This document shows, one piece after another, positions 53,137 through 62,069 of a stretch of DNA of 64,000 bases. The position numbers and the translations under genes were made by a program. Every line of letters begins with the position of its first letter. Within the stretch, counting starts at the first letter, position 1. Source of the stretch: QZLE01 sp033852075 (GTDB taxonomy: Bacteria > Pseudomonadota > Gammaproteobacteria > QZLD01); assembly GCA_033852075.1 (NCBI GenBank), contig JAWSVC010000015.1, positions 1-64,000 of the forward strand, written 5' to 3'. The notes beneath the pieces were generated by a model. It was not told the origin of the DNA, did not search any database, and saw only the letters and a program-made list of their open reading frames with translations.

Positions 53137-54453
53137 TTATTTATCTGAGCTTTCAACTCTAAGCATTACGACTTCACCGGAAATAGTATCCAGCGCTTCT
53201 ATTTCAGAAATGGCATTTAACATATTACTTTCTATGGTATTAGTGGTAAGCATAATGATATCTGCATGCTTTTCATCATCTTCAGCTTCTTTCTGAATCA
53301 TAGCTTCAATATTAATGCTGTGATCTCCAAGAATCTTGGTTATATTGGCAAGAACTCCAGCCTTATCTAAGGCGCTTACTCTTAAGTAATAAGAAGTTTC
53401 AATTTTATCAATTGTTTTAACTTCAGAAGAATCAAGACTATTAATATCAAATGCCAGAGCTGGCACCTTAGTTGAACTATCTTCAACTTTAATTGTTCTG
53501 GCTATATCGATAATATCAGCCACTACAGCAGATGCAGTTGGCTCACTTCCAGCTCCTGCTCCATAGTACATCGTCGGACCAACAGCATCGCCAATAACAT
53601 GAACAGCATTCATAACACCATTAACGTTAGCTAAAAGCTCCTTATTGGATAACAACGTTGGATGAACGCGCAGTTCGATTCCATCTTCAGTTTTTTTAGC
53701 TATTCCTAGATGTTTTATAGAATAACCCAGCTCTTCTGCGTAACGAACATCGTCGATTTGTACGGTGCTGATACCCTGAGTATAAATCTTATCGAACTGG
53801 AGGGGAATTCCGAAAGCAATAGAAGCAAGAATTGTAAGTTTATGCGCAGCATCTATACCTTCAACATCGAAAGTTGGATCTGCCTCAGCATAACCAAGCT
53901 CTTGGGCTTCTTTAAGCACGTCGGCAAAATCAGTACCTTTATCGCGCATTTCGGTAAGAATAAAGTTACCTGTGCCATTAATAATACCAGCAACGGAAGA
54001 AATTTTATTTGCAGTCAAACCTTCACGAATCGCCTTAATTACTGGAATTCCTCCAGCTACAGAGGCTTCATAAGCTACAGTTATATTATTTTCAGCGGCA
54101 GCTGCAAAAATCTCATTACCATGAGTTGCGATTAGCGCCTTATTGGCTGTTACAACATGCTTACCGTTTTTTATCGCTTCTAAAACAAGAGACTTAGCAA
54201 TGGTATAGCCACCTATAAGCTCAACTACTATATCAATATCCGGATCTTGAACTACAGCAAATGCATCATCAACCACCTTAATTCCAAGGCTTGAATATTC
54301 GTCAATCTTTAGCTGATCTTTATCCGCAGCCATCGTTACTTGAATAGATTTACCAGTTCGACGCGTTATATCCTCTGCATTTCTGCAAAGAACTGTGGCA
54401 GTGCCACCTCCAACTGTACCTAAACCAAGTATGCCAACTTTTACTACGTCCAA
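53137..54453 (-). CDS. hom: Homoserine dehydrogenase
   Basis: Monofunctional enzyme reducing aspartate semialdehyde to homoserine. It has N-terminal nucleotide-binding VGILGLGTVGGGTA, catalytic-domain GIINGTGNFILTEM and the C-terminal ACT domain (YYLRVSALDKAGVLANITKILGDHSINIEAM) for feedback by threonine. It has 438 residues. It is not fused to aspartokinase, unlike E. coli ThrA. It is upstream of thrC. Confidence 0.96.
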   Translation of the reverse strand: MDVVKVGILGLGTVGGGTATVLCRNAEDITRRTGKSIQVTMAADKDQLKIDEYSSLGIKVVDDAFAVVQDPDIDIVVELIGGYTIAKSLVLEAIKNGKHVVTANKALIATHGNEIFAAAAENNITVAYEASVAGGIPVIKAIREGLTANKISSVAGIINGTGNFILTEMRDKGTDFADVLKEAQELGYAEADPTFDVEGIDAAHKLTILASIAFGIPLQFDKIYTQGISTVQIDDVRYAEELGYSIKHLGIAKKTEDGIELRVHPTLLSNKELLANVNGVMNAVHVIGDAVGPTMYYGAGAGSEPTASAVVADIIDIARTIKVEDSSTKVPALAFDINSLDSSEVKTIDKIETSYYLRVSALDKAGVLANITKILGDHSINIEAMIQKEAEDDEKHADIIMLTTNTIESNMLNAISEIEALDTISGEVVMLRVESSDK

Positions 54454-54552
54454 GATAACCTCCGAGCTTATTTACTAAATCGCAATAATTAAAATTCTAG
54501 ACTGTTTTTCGGGCTATATAATATAGTGTTTTAGATATTAAATCCAAGCAAT

Positions 54553-55278
54553 CTATAACTCTTGTAACATCCCATCTTTGATGGTTAAAACTCGATCCAT
54601 TTTCTTGGCCAGATGATAGTCATGGGTTACCACTACAAAGCTGGTTTTCAGATCACGATTAAGATCTAGCATAATGCCATAAACCATATCTGCTGTTTTA
54701 CTATCAAGGTTACCTGTTGGCTCATCAGCAAGTACACACGCAGGATTTGCAACAAGAGACCTGGCTATCGCCGCCCTTTGCCTCTCACCACCAGACATCT
54801 CTGCCGGTTTATGGTTAACACGCTCCTTCAAACCAACCTTTTCAAGAATGCTTTGTGCTGCCGATTTTGCATCTACAGGTTTATCGCCTCTGATTAATAG
54901 AGGCATTGCCACATTTTCAAGAGCAGTAAACTCAGGCAAAAGGTGATGAAACTGATATACAAAACCCAGAAAACGATTACGCAACTCTGCTCGTTTTTTA
55001 TCCGACAGTGCAAATAAGTCATTTCCATCAATAGATACCTGACCAGATGTTGGATCATCAAGTCCGCCAACAATATGCATTAAAGTACTTTTCCCAGAAC
55101 CGGATGCGCCGACTATAGCAACCTGCTCACCAATATCTATTCTTAAATCAATGCCTTTTAATACCTCAACATTAAGATCACCTTCTTCAAACACCTTTTT
55201 GATACTTTTAGCATCGATTACAGGCCTGGAATTTGATATTTCTGGGTTTGTAGTAGCCATATTTTCCTGATTATTCAT
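54553..55278 (-). CDS. lolD: Lipoprotein-releasing ATPase LolD
   Basis: ATPase of LolCDE, which extracts lipoproteins from the inner membrane for LolA. It has Walker A GASGSGKST, Q-loop VYQFHHLLPEFTALENV (a LolD signature), MSGGERQRAAIARSL, Walker B LADEPTGNLD and VVTHDYHLAKK. The first 20 residues are divergent and an ATG six codons later with AGGA just upstream is a possible alternative start. It follows the two permease genes. Confidence 0.95.
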   Translation of the reverse strand: MNNQENMATTNPEISNSRPVIDAKSIKKVFEEGDLNVEVLKGIDLRIDIGEQVAIVGASGSGKSTLMHIVGGLDDPTSGQVSIDGNDLFALSDKKRAELRNRFLGFVYQFHHLLPEFTALENVAMPLLIRGDKPVDAKSAAQSILEKVGLKERVNHKPAEMSGGERQRAAIARSLVANPACVLADEPTGNLDSKTADMVYGIMLDLNRDLKTSFVVVTHDYHLAKKMDRVLTIKDGMLQEL

Positions 55279-55290
55279 CTTGATTTGTAC

Positions 55291-56532
55291 CTATTCATAG
55301 CGCAATGCTAATGCTGGGTGAGTATTCGAGGCTCTTATTGCCGGATAGATGGTAGCAAGCACGGATATTAACAAAGAGAATATTGTTACCAGTGATACAT
55401 CACTCCAATACATAACCGATGGAATCTCGCTTACATAAAAAACATCTGGATTAAACACCTTGGTTCCAAATAATTTTTCAAGAGCTGCAATCCATGAGGC
55501 AATATTACTTGCAACAACAACTCCACCAATACAGCCCAAACCTGTTCCAAGGATGCCAATAATTGATCCCTGCAATAGAAAAATCTTTAAGATTCTGGAT
55601 GAAGACGCGCCTATTGTTTTCAAAATTGCTATATCACTTTGTTTTTCAGAAACGCCCATTGCCATAGTCGAAACAATATTGAATGCAGCAACCGTAATAA
55701 TTAATAACAAAATCGCAAACATTGTTATCTTTTCAATCTTAATAGCGGAAAAAAATGAAGCGTGCATATCAGCCCAATCACGCACAGTATAACCTGGTAA
55801 TATCGCCGTTAATTGATCCTTTAAAATAAAAGCATCATCCATATTATCTAAAAGAATGCGTTCACCAATATCATAACCAGTGCCATGCAAAAACTTTTTC
55901 GCATTACTTATAGATGTAATTACCATCGTACTATCATAGCGATGAATATTGGCTCGAAAAATAGCAACTACCTTAAAAGGTTCTACTCTGGGAGTTATAG
56001 CGGCACTATTTTCCTTGGCAATTGGAACAATCATGGAAACCGTATCACCCACATAAAGTTCTAATTGATCTGCAAGTTCAGTTCCAATAGCTAAAGTATG
56101 CTCATAGCTATTTATCTGAGAGATATCACCTGCAATAATGGTATTAGTTAATGTTGAAACCTGATCTTCCTTTCCAAGATCAATACCACGTAAATTACCT
56201 GGCGAAATATTTTTTTCATGCCCAATCATAACGTCCGACTCAACAAAAGGAGCTATTCCTCTTGGGGTTTGCAGGCTCATCATCTTTTCAGTCACCAATT
56301 GATGATCAAAAGTACCATCGTTCTTGGAAATAATCACATGAGATGCCATTCCTAATAAACGATCCCTAAGCTCGGCCTGAAAACCATTCATAATAGAGAT
56401 AACTGTAATTAGACTTAAAACACCAAGCGCAATACCGATTATGGATAACCCAGAAATAAAAGACAGAAATTTATTTCGGCGACGAGCACGAAGATAGCGC
56501 AGACCTATAAAGAGCTCCGTTGGTTTAAACAT
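55291..56532 (-). CDS. lolC/lolE: Lipoprotein-releasing permease, LolC/LolE family (second copy)
   Basis: A 413-residue membrane subunit. It begins ELFIGLRYLRARRRNKFLSFISGLSIIGIALGVLSLITVISIMNGF with the first membrane helix at about 25-48. A large periplasmic domain follows (about 50-265), then three helices with ILKTIGASSSRILKIFLLQG and the final ALALRYE. It resembles its neighbour throughout. I cannot tell LolC from LolE without alignment. It lies 12 bases before lolD. Confidence 0.9.
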   Translation of the reverse strand: MFKPTELFIGLRYLRARRRNKFLSFISGLSIIGIALGVLSLITVISIMNGFQAELRDRLLGMASHVIISKNDGTFDHQLVTEKMMSLQTPRGIAPFVESDVMIGHEKNISPGNLRGIDLGKEDQVSTLTNTIIAGDISQINSYEHTLAIGTELADQLELYVGDTVSMIVPIAKENSAAITPRVEPFKVVAIFRANIHRYDSTMVITSISNAKKFLHGTGYDIGERILLDNMDDAFILKDQLTAILPGYTVRDWADMHASFFSAIKIEKITMFAILLLIITVAAFNIVSTMAMGVSEKQSDIAILKTIGASSSRILKIFLLQGSIIGILGTGLGCIGGVVVASNIASWIAALEKLFGTKVFNPDVFYVSEIPSVMYWSDVSLVTIFSLLISVLATIYPAIRASNTHPALALRYE

Positions 56533-56573
56533 ATTCCCTCCATACTATAATATCGACTTGGAGTGAAACTAAT

Positions 56574-57824
56574 TTATTCATAACGCAAAGCCTCAGCTGG
56601 TGGGGCTGACATAGCACGCCATGAGGGATATATAGTTGCCAACAAGGTCAGAATAAACGAAACAACTGCAACTGCTATAACATCAGATGCTGCAACAGAA
56701 GCAGGTAGGGTCTGGGTAATCATATAGATATCTTTAACCATTAATTCTATACCAAATATTTTTTCAATAAACGAGGCAATAGAACTTATATTCATACTAA
56801 GCAAGATTCCTAGTATTGTCCCCGAAACAATACCTACTATACCAATCATCGCCCCCTGAATGACAAATATCTTAAGAATACCATTACGGGTAAATCCAAG
56901 GGTACGTAATATTGCAATATCGCCTTTTTTATCATTAACAGTCATTATCAAAGTAGAGATAAGATTGAATGCGGCCACACCGACAACAAGGGCTAAAATA
57001 ATAAACATGACTTTTTTTTGAAGCTTTATGGCACTAAATAGATTTCTATTTCTTCTAGACCAGTCAAGTGTCCAATAACCACTACCTAAACTTTTTCTAA
57101 CATCATAAGCAATGTAGTAAGATTTATTCAGATCCTCAGATTTGACTCTTATGCCAGTAACTGAATCTCCAGTACGCATAAACTTGGCTGCATCAGTCAT
57201 ATGCATAATGATCATCCTTAAATCAAACGTATACATACCAGCATTAAAGATACCAGCAACAGTAAAGCGTTTCATACGCGGAATTAAGCCAACAGCAGAC
57301 ACCTGCATATTTGGAATAACAAGAGTAATCTTATCACCAACCTCAACCCCCAATTTTTCAGCCAACGCAGTACCAATCAATATATTATAAGATTTTGGCT
57401 TTAAATCATCTGCAGAACCGGAAACTAATCTATCTAATACATCAGAAACGTTAGATTCTTTTTCAGGCAGAACTCCTCGAATAGCTGCACCTGATGCAAT
57501 ATTTTTGTGTGCGACCATTACCTCGCCACTAATATATGGTGAAGTAGCAATCACATTTGAATTTTGATTAACAGTGCTATCAACTTGTTGCCAGTCTTTA
57601 ATCCTATCATTCAAACTTTCAACAGTAATATGCGAAACAACACCTAATATCCTACCTTTTAACTCCTCTTCAAATCCATTCATTACTGACAAAACCGTAA
57701 TAAGAGCAATAACGCCCAAAGTAATGCCTATAGTGGATACCAAAGAAATAAAAGATACTATTTGACTGCGCCTTTTGGCCCTTGTATAACGTAGTCCAAT
57801 GAATAATTCTAGTGGTCTGAACAT
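56574..57824 (-). CDS. lolC/lolE: Lipoprotein-releasing permease, LolC/LolE family (first copy)
   Basis: A 416-residue paralogue of the next gene. The same start (LELFIGLRYTRAKRRSQIVSFISLVSTIGITLGVIALITVLSVMNGF), periplasmic domain, ILRTLGFTRNGILKIFVIQG and terminal EALRYE are present. It is the first gene of the permease-permease-ATPase unit, 41 bases ahead of the second permease. The order differs from E. coli lolC-lolD-lolE. Confidence 0.9.
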   Translation of the reverse strand: MFRPLELFIGLRYTRAKRRSQIVSFISLVSTIGITLGVIALITVLSVMNGFEEELKGRILGVVSHITVESLNDRIKDWQQVDSTVNQNSNVIATSPYISGEVMVAHKNIASGAAIRGVLPEKESNVSDVLDRLVSGSADDLKPKSYNILIGTALAEKLGVEVGDKITLVIPNMQVSAVGLIPRMKRFTVAGIFNAGMYTFDLRMIIMHMTDAAKFMRTGDSVTGIRVKSEDLNKSYYIAYDVRKSLGSGYWTLDWSRRNRNLFSAIKLQKKVMFIILALVVGVAAFNLISTLIMTVNDKKGDIAILRTLGFTRNGILKIFVIQGAMIGIVGIVSGTILGILLSMNISSIASFIEKIFGIELMVKDIYMITQTLPASVAASDVIAVAVVSFILTLLATIYPSWRAMSAPPAEALRYE

Positions 57825-57991
57825 CAGTTTTGTAAATCCATTAAGAAATTTTCCTAATTATACTTGTAGAAACGACAAATATAGCCCATTCTTATATAAG
57901 CGGGCACAATTTTGTACATAATGCCATAAATGCTATATTTAATAAAAATTGTTATATAAAAAAGGACGCCCTCAACACTAGGAGCTCAAAT

Positions 57992-58288
57992 ATGAAAAAG
58001 ATTTTACTTGCATTTGCAACAGCTTTCATGATGACAGGGATAGGAGTAGCTCAGGCAGATACTCTTCTGATCAACTCGGCTTATGAACAACCAGAAGCGG
58101 CTCGCCCTGCCCGCGGAATAACAATGGATCAGGTTAAAGCCAAATTCGGTGAACCAGTTTCAGTATCCGGCCCAGTTGGTGACCCCCCAATAACAACATG
58201 GGTATATCCGGAATTTAGTGTTTATTTTGAATATAATAAAGTACTTCACTCTGTAATGAAACGCGATATGGTTAAAGATTCAGAATAG
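57992..58288 (+). CDS. Small periplasmic protein of unknown function
   Basis: A 98-residue protein with a Sec signal peptide (MKKILLAFATAFMMTGIGVAQA). The mature 75 residues contain GITMDQVKAKFGEPVSVSGPVGDPPITTWVYPEFSVYFEYNKVLHSV. The MDQVKAKFGEP and WVYPEFSVYFE layout recalls the SmpA/OmlA (BamE-like) fold, though there is no lipobox. It is conserved in other gammaproteobacteria as far as I recall. It has its own terminator. Confidence 0.78.
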   Translation: MKKILLAFATAFMMTGIGVAQADTLLINSAYEQPEAARPARGITMDQVKAKFGEPVSVSGPVGDPPITTWVYPEFSVYFEYNKVLHSVMKRDMVKDSE

Positions 58289-58313
58289 AAAAGCAAGTAG
58301 CAATAAAAACTTT

Positions 58314-58343
58314 AAAAAGCGGTGATTATTCATCGCTTTTTTT
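58314..58343 (+). terminator. Terminator after the small periplasmic protein gene
   Basis: AAAAGCGGTGA and TCATCGCTTTT (one G-T pair) form a stem that runs into TTTTTTT. Confidence 0.8.
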
Positions 58344-58406
58344 GTGCCAATTACTAAATTTATAAGGTATTATTCGCCAAAATTTGAATTCAACAGAAGA
58401 GTCGTT

Positions 58407-59450
58407 ATGAGCATAAGACTACCTGCAGAGTGGGAAAAACAAAGCGCTGTTCTAATAATTTGGCCGCATAAAGATACTGACTGGGAACCTTATCTTGAAC
58501 AGGTCACCGCGACTTATATTGAAATTGCCACAGCAATTCTATCTAAACAAAAACTAGTTATATGCTTTCACAGTGAAGCGTTAAAAAATAATACTCTTAA
58601 GATCCTAACTAAAAACAATATCTCTACTGACAATCTAATCAGTTTTATCGCTCCAAATAATGATACCTGGGCAAGAGATAGCGGTCCGATTACTATATTT
58701 GATAACAACTCCCCTATTCTTCTTGATTTCATTTTTAATGCATGGGGCGGGAAATTTGAATCCAACCTAGACAACCAAATAACCACTGTTTTTACCTCAA
58801 AGATATTTGCTGACCGCAAAAATATATTCACTAAACAAATTAATATGGTTCTGGAAGGCGGAAGTATCGAATCAGATGGTAACGGAACATTACTAACTAC
58901 CAGCCAATGCTTACTTACAGATACTCGCAACACCAAAATGACTCGCAAAGATATCGAGGAACAATTAACCCTTCATTTTAATCTAAAGCGAGTCTTATGG
59001 CTTGAACATGGCTATATGATTGGCGATGATACCGATTCACACATTGATACACTTGCTCGCTTATGTCCTAACGATACTATTGCCTATTGCTGCTGTGAAA
59101 TTAAAGACGATCCACACTTTGAAGAACTTTCAAAAATGAAATCTGAACTTAAACAGCTACGCACTCTTGAAGATAAGCCGTATAAACTTATACCTTTACC
59201 AATACCAAAACCAATATACTCTGCAGACGGCACAAGACTACCAGCAACTTACGCAAATTTTTTAATCATTAATAATGCCATTCTCTTGCCGATATATGGT
59301 GATACAAACGCAGATGAATTTGCCATAAAACAAATGAAATCAATATTTCCAGATAGAGAAATTATTGCGATTAACTGCAAAAGCTTAATTGAAGAACACG
59401 GAAGCCTGCACTGTGTAACCATGCAGCTACCAGAAGGAGTAATCAGCTAA
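58407..59450 (+). CDS. aguA: Agmatine deiminase AguA
   Basis: Converts agmatine to N-carbamoylputrescine, a step of putrescine synthesis. It belongs to the peptidyl-arginine-deiminase superfamily: LPAEWEKQSAVLIIWPHKDTDW at the start, WARDSGPI, EGGSIESDG, DDTDSHIDTLARL and the nucleophile C336 in HGSLHCVTMQ. I start at ATG 58407, giving 347 residues; the frame runs back to 58344, through the terminator region. Its stop overlaps the aguB start (TAATG). Confidence 0.95.
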   Translation: MSIRLPAEWEKQSAVLIIWPHKDTDWEPYLEQVTATYIEIATAILSKQKLVICFHSEALKNNTLKILTKNNISTDNLISFIAPNNDTWARDSGPITIFDNNSPILLDFIFNAWGGKFESNLDNQITTVFTSKIFADRKNIFTKQINMVLEGGSIESDGNGTLLTTSQCLLTDTRNTKMTRKDIEEQLTLHFNLKRVLWLEHGYMIGDDTDSHIDTLARLCPNDTIAYCCCEIKDDPHFEELSKMKSELKQLRTLEDKPYKLIPLPIPKPIYSADGTRLPATYANFLIINNAILLPIYGDTNADEFAIKQMKSIFPDREIIAINCKSLIEEHGSLHCVTMQLPEGVIS

Positions 59451-60334
59451 TGACTACAATTACTGCATCCGTACTGCAGCATACCTGCACAACAAACAAA
59501 GAATATAACCTTGAAAAGATAACAAATCTTATTGAAGATGCGGCCAAACAAGGCAGTAAATTAATTGTATTGCAGGAACTTCATAACACTCCTTACTTTT
59601 GTCAGATTGAAGATGTAAATAATTTTGATCTTGCCGAATCAATCCCTGGCCTCAGTACAGATATTTTTGGCAACCTTGCTAAAAGCTTAAACGTAGTGAT
59701 TGTTACATCTCTATTTGAAAAAAGAGCTCCTGGTCTATTTCACAATACTGCAGTAGTAATCGATTCAGATGGATCTATTGCTGGCAAATACAGAAAAATG
59801 CATATCCCTGATGATCCAGGATTTTATGAGAAATTTTATTTTACACCAGGTGATCTTGGTTTTACTCCTATTCAAACCAGTATTGGCAAATTAGGTGTTC
59901 TTGTATGTTGGGATCAATGGTATCCAGAAGCAGCAAGACTTATGGCGCTTGCTGGTGCAGAAATGCTGATTTATCCAACTGCTATTGGTTGGGATCCAAA
60001 TGATGCAGACGAGGAGCAACAGCGCCAAACCAATGCATGGATAATTGCTCAGCGTGCCCACGCAGTATCTAATGGTATACCAGTCCTTGTAGCAAACCGC
60101 ATTGGGCATGAAACAGATCCTTCTGGAGTTAGTTCGGGCATTAATTTTTGGGGTAATAGTTTTATTTGTGGTCCTCAAGGTGAATATATAGCCCATGCAA
60201 ATAATCAAAATGAAACAATATTAACTGCCGACATCGATTTAAAACGCAGCGAATATGTAAGAAGAATTTGGCCTTTCTTTCGTGACCGCAGAATTGATGA
60301 ATTTGCAGATCTGCAAAAACGTTTTATTGATTAA
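59450..60334 (+). CDS. aguB: N-carbamoylputrescine amidase AguB
   Basis: Hydrolyses N-carbamoylputrescine to putrescine. Nitrilase-family catalytic triad: E43 in LQELHNTPYFCQ, K116 in YRKMHIPDDPGFYEK and C153 in VCWDQWYPEAAR. It has 294 residues and follows the plant/bacterial AguB type closely. It is coupled to aguA by a one-base overlap, so the pair turns agmatine into putrescine. A 780-base non-coding region follows. Confidence 0.96.
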   Translation: MTTITASVLQHTCTTNKEYNLEKITNLIEDAAKQGSKLIVLQELHNTPYFCQIEDVNNFDLAESIPGLSTDIFGNLAKSLNVVIVTSLFEKRAPGLFHNTAVVIDSDGSIAGKYRKMHIPDDPGFYEKFYFTPGDLGFTPIQTSIGKLGVLVCWDQWYPEAARLMALAGAEMLIYPTAIGWDPNDADEEQQRQTNAWIIAQRAHAVSNGIPVLVANRIGHETDPSGVSSGINFWGNSFICGPQGEYIAHANNQNETILTADIDLKRSEYVRRIWPFFRDRRIDEFADLQKRFID

Positions 60335-60365
60335 AATACATAACGGGTTTCAATTTAATATTTTG

Positions 60366-60381
60366 TATTTATCGTGAAACA
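60366..60381. promoter_or_regulatory. parS-like site, left
   Basis: TATTTATCGTGAAACA matches the ParB site TGTTTCACGTGAAACA at 13 of 16 positions, with the right half intact. Confidence 0.3.
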
Positions 60382-60592
60382 AAGAAGTTTGAATATTACA
60401 GATATCTTCTACTGCCTCAAAATCTATCGACCAAAAATCGTGCAAATACCAACACCGTGAAATTACTCACATTTTCCAACATATGTAACAACATTCATAC
60501 AATACATGCAATAATTTGCACCAAAATAAGTCCGCCTTATGAAACTTATAAAACTAGTTTCAACAATAATTAGTAAAAATTTAACAAAATAT

Positions 60593-60627
60593 TTATCCAC
60601 AAAAGCTGTGGATAACTTTGTGGACAA
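60593..60627. other. DnaA-box cluster
   Basis: TTATCCACA (60593-60601), its inverted copy TGTGGATAA (60607-60615) and inverted TTGTCCACA (60619-60627) are separated by five and three bases. The first two match the high-affinity DnaA box exactly. Such dense clusters are typical of oriC or of DnaA-titrating sites. Confidence 0.8.
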
Positions 60628-60792
60628 ATAAAGAATATCTCATCTTAACCCCCAGTATTATTGCATTTTTATTAAATTGGTTAATTTTTATACAGCAATA
60701 TAATATCCTTGTATTTCATAATGTTGCATGGTTTTTTTAATGTTATAGCGTAAAGAATTTAGCTAAATTGCCATTTTTCACTAATCCAAATA

Positions 60793-60808
60793 TGTTTCAC
60801 GAAAAATT
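60793..60808. promoter_or_regulatory. parS-like site, right
   Basis: TGTTTCACG starts this 16-mer, a perfect left half of the ParB site; the right half is degenerate (12 of 16 overall). Confidence 0.25.
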
Positions 60809-61113
60809 GTTAACAACTAATAAAAAAATAAATCAACACCGAAAATTAACTAACACACAAATAAACCTGAAATTACTGCAAATACATTCAGTTTTTATAA
60901 CAACCAAAAGCAAATTATAAAATGTTAATTAGCTCACATTTTTTAACTGTATGGACAACTACTTACGAATATAGGAAATTTCTTACAACGATAGTTACTG
61001 ATAATTACTCTTATTTTAAAGGTTAGACCATAAGAGTTATATGAAAAAATATGGTGCAAAAAAATACCCAGTAGCAAACTAGGCATTAATATAATAATTA
61101 TCATTTATAATCA

Positions 61114-61980
61114 CTAGTATTGCATTGCTTTAAACCCTTTTCTCTCAAGCAAATCTAACACCCCATCCCTTCCAGGCAAATGTAACGAACCAACAACAAC
61201 CATAGCGTCCTTATTGCTTTCTATAAGCTTAATAATCTGTGGAATCCAATTTTTGTTTCTTGCTATTAGAAGCTTATTCATAAGATCAGGATATAACCTA
61301 AAACTCTCAATATTGTAACCATAAAACTCTTCTGCATTACCGGCTTTCCATGCAGTAACCATATCGTCGATCATCTTTTCAGCCTGATCTATCTCTTTAA
61401 TAGTTTGAGAAAGAAATTCAACCTGCTGTTTTGATGTTAACTCTGAAAATAGTGAAATCTGAAATTCAGGTGTTTCCAATCCTTTTGTTTGTTTACCTTT
61501 CATTTTTGCACGGCGATATAGAAATTGATCTACCCCATATTCTTGCTTATATCCAAGTCTTTGAAACTCAGCCATCTGCAAATTAAGTGCAGCCATCCAA
61601 GGCTTAAAACCATGAAGCATTTCAATTGGCATTCCATTTTTACCCATTTTAGCAGCAGTAACTTTATAAAGATCCGGAGGCAAAACAGACTTAAGTGTTT
61701 TCCCTTTAGGCAGCATAGACTGTTGCAATACAAAATATTGAAATTCAGGTGATGATAAAGATGCGATATCAGCTTCAAAAACAACAGTTTCAGATTTGTC
61801 AAATGCTGAAATTATCTGTTTATTTAAAGGAAAATCACTCTCTCTTAAAAGGTGAACTGAACCTAACAAAAATACTGAATTGTCTTTATCCTTTATTTCC
61901 CATAAAAAACTTTTTGCGGAAATAATAGAAGAAAAGAAAACTAGAAAGGCAATAAAAGATATTTTGACAGTGTGTTTCAT
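61114..61980 (-). CDS. TraB/GumN family periplasmic protein
   Basis: A 288-residue protein with a signal peptide (about residues 1-22, ending ISA). Family motifs: FLWEIKDKDNSVFLLGSVHLL, VVFEADIA, GVDQFLYRRAKMKGKQTKGLETPEFQISLF and the late MVVVGSLHLPGRDGVLDLLERKGF. The GSVH and GSLHLPG His residues are conserved in this family, proposed to be metal-dependent proteases. Its role here is unknown. Single gene. Confidence 0.9.
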   Translation of the reverse strand: MKHTVKISFIAFLVFFSSIISAKSFLWEIKDKDNSVFLLGSVHLLRESDFPLNKQIISAFDKSETVVFEADIASLSSPEFQYFVLQQSMLPKGKTLKSVLPPDLYKVTAAKMGKNGMPIEMLHGFKPWMAALNLQMAEFQRLGYKQEYGVDQFLYRRAKMKGKQTKGLETPEFQISLFSELTSKQQVEFLSQTIKEIDQAEKMIDDMVTAWKAGNAEEFYGYNIESFRLYPDLMNKLLIARNKNWIPQIIKLIESNKDAMVVVGSLHLPGRDGVLDLLERKGFKAMQY

Positions 61981-62069
61981 AAAACTCCAACTTGTTAATT
62001 TTTATCATATTGGCAGGGGGAATTAATAAATCCCCCCCGATACTAAAGCTCTACACTTTATAGTGATGA

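Larger units (their letters stand above)
60335..61113. other. Long AT-rich intergenic region, candidate replication origin
   Basis: About 780 bases with no credible gene, very AT-rich, and rich in short A/T runs and TTAAC-type repeats. A tight cluster of three DnaA boxes lies at its centre, with two imperfect parS-like sites about 200 bases to each side. The genes to the left are aguAB and those to the right traB-like; dnaA, dnaN and gidA are not in the window. Confidence 0.5.
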
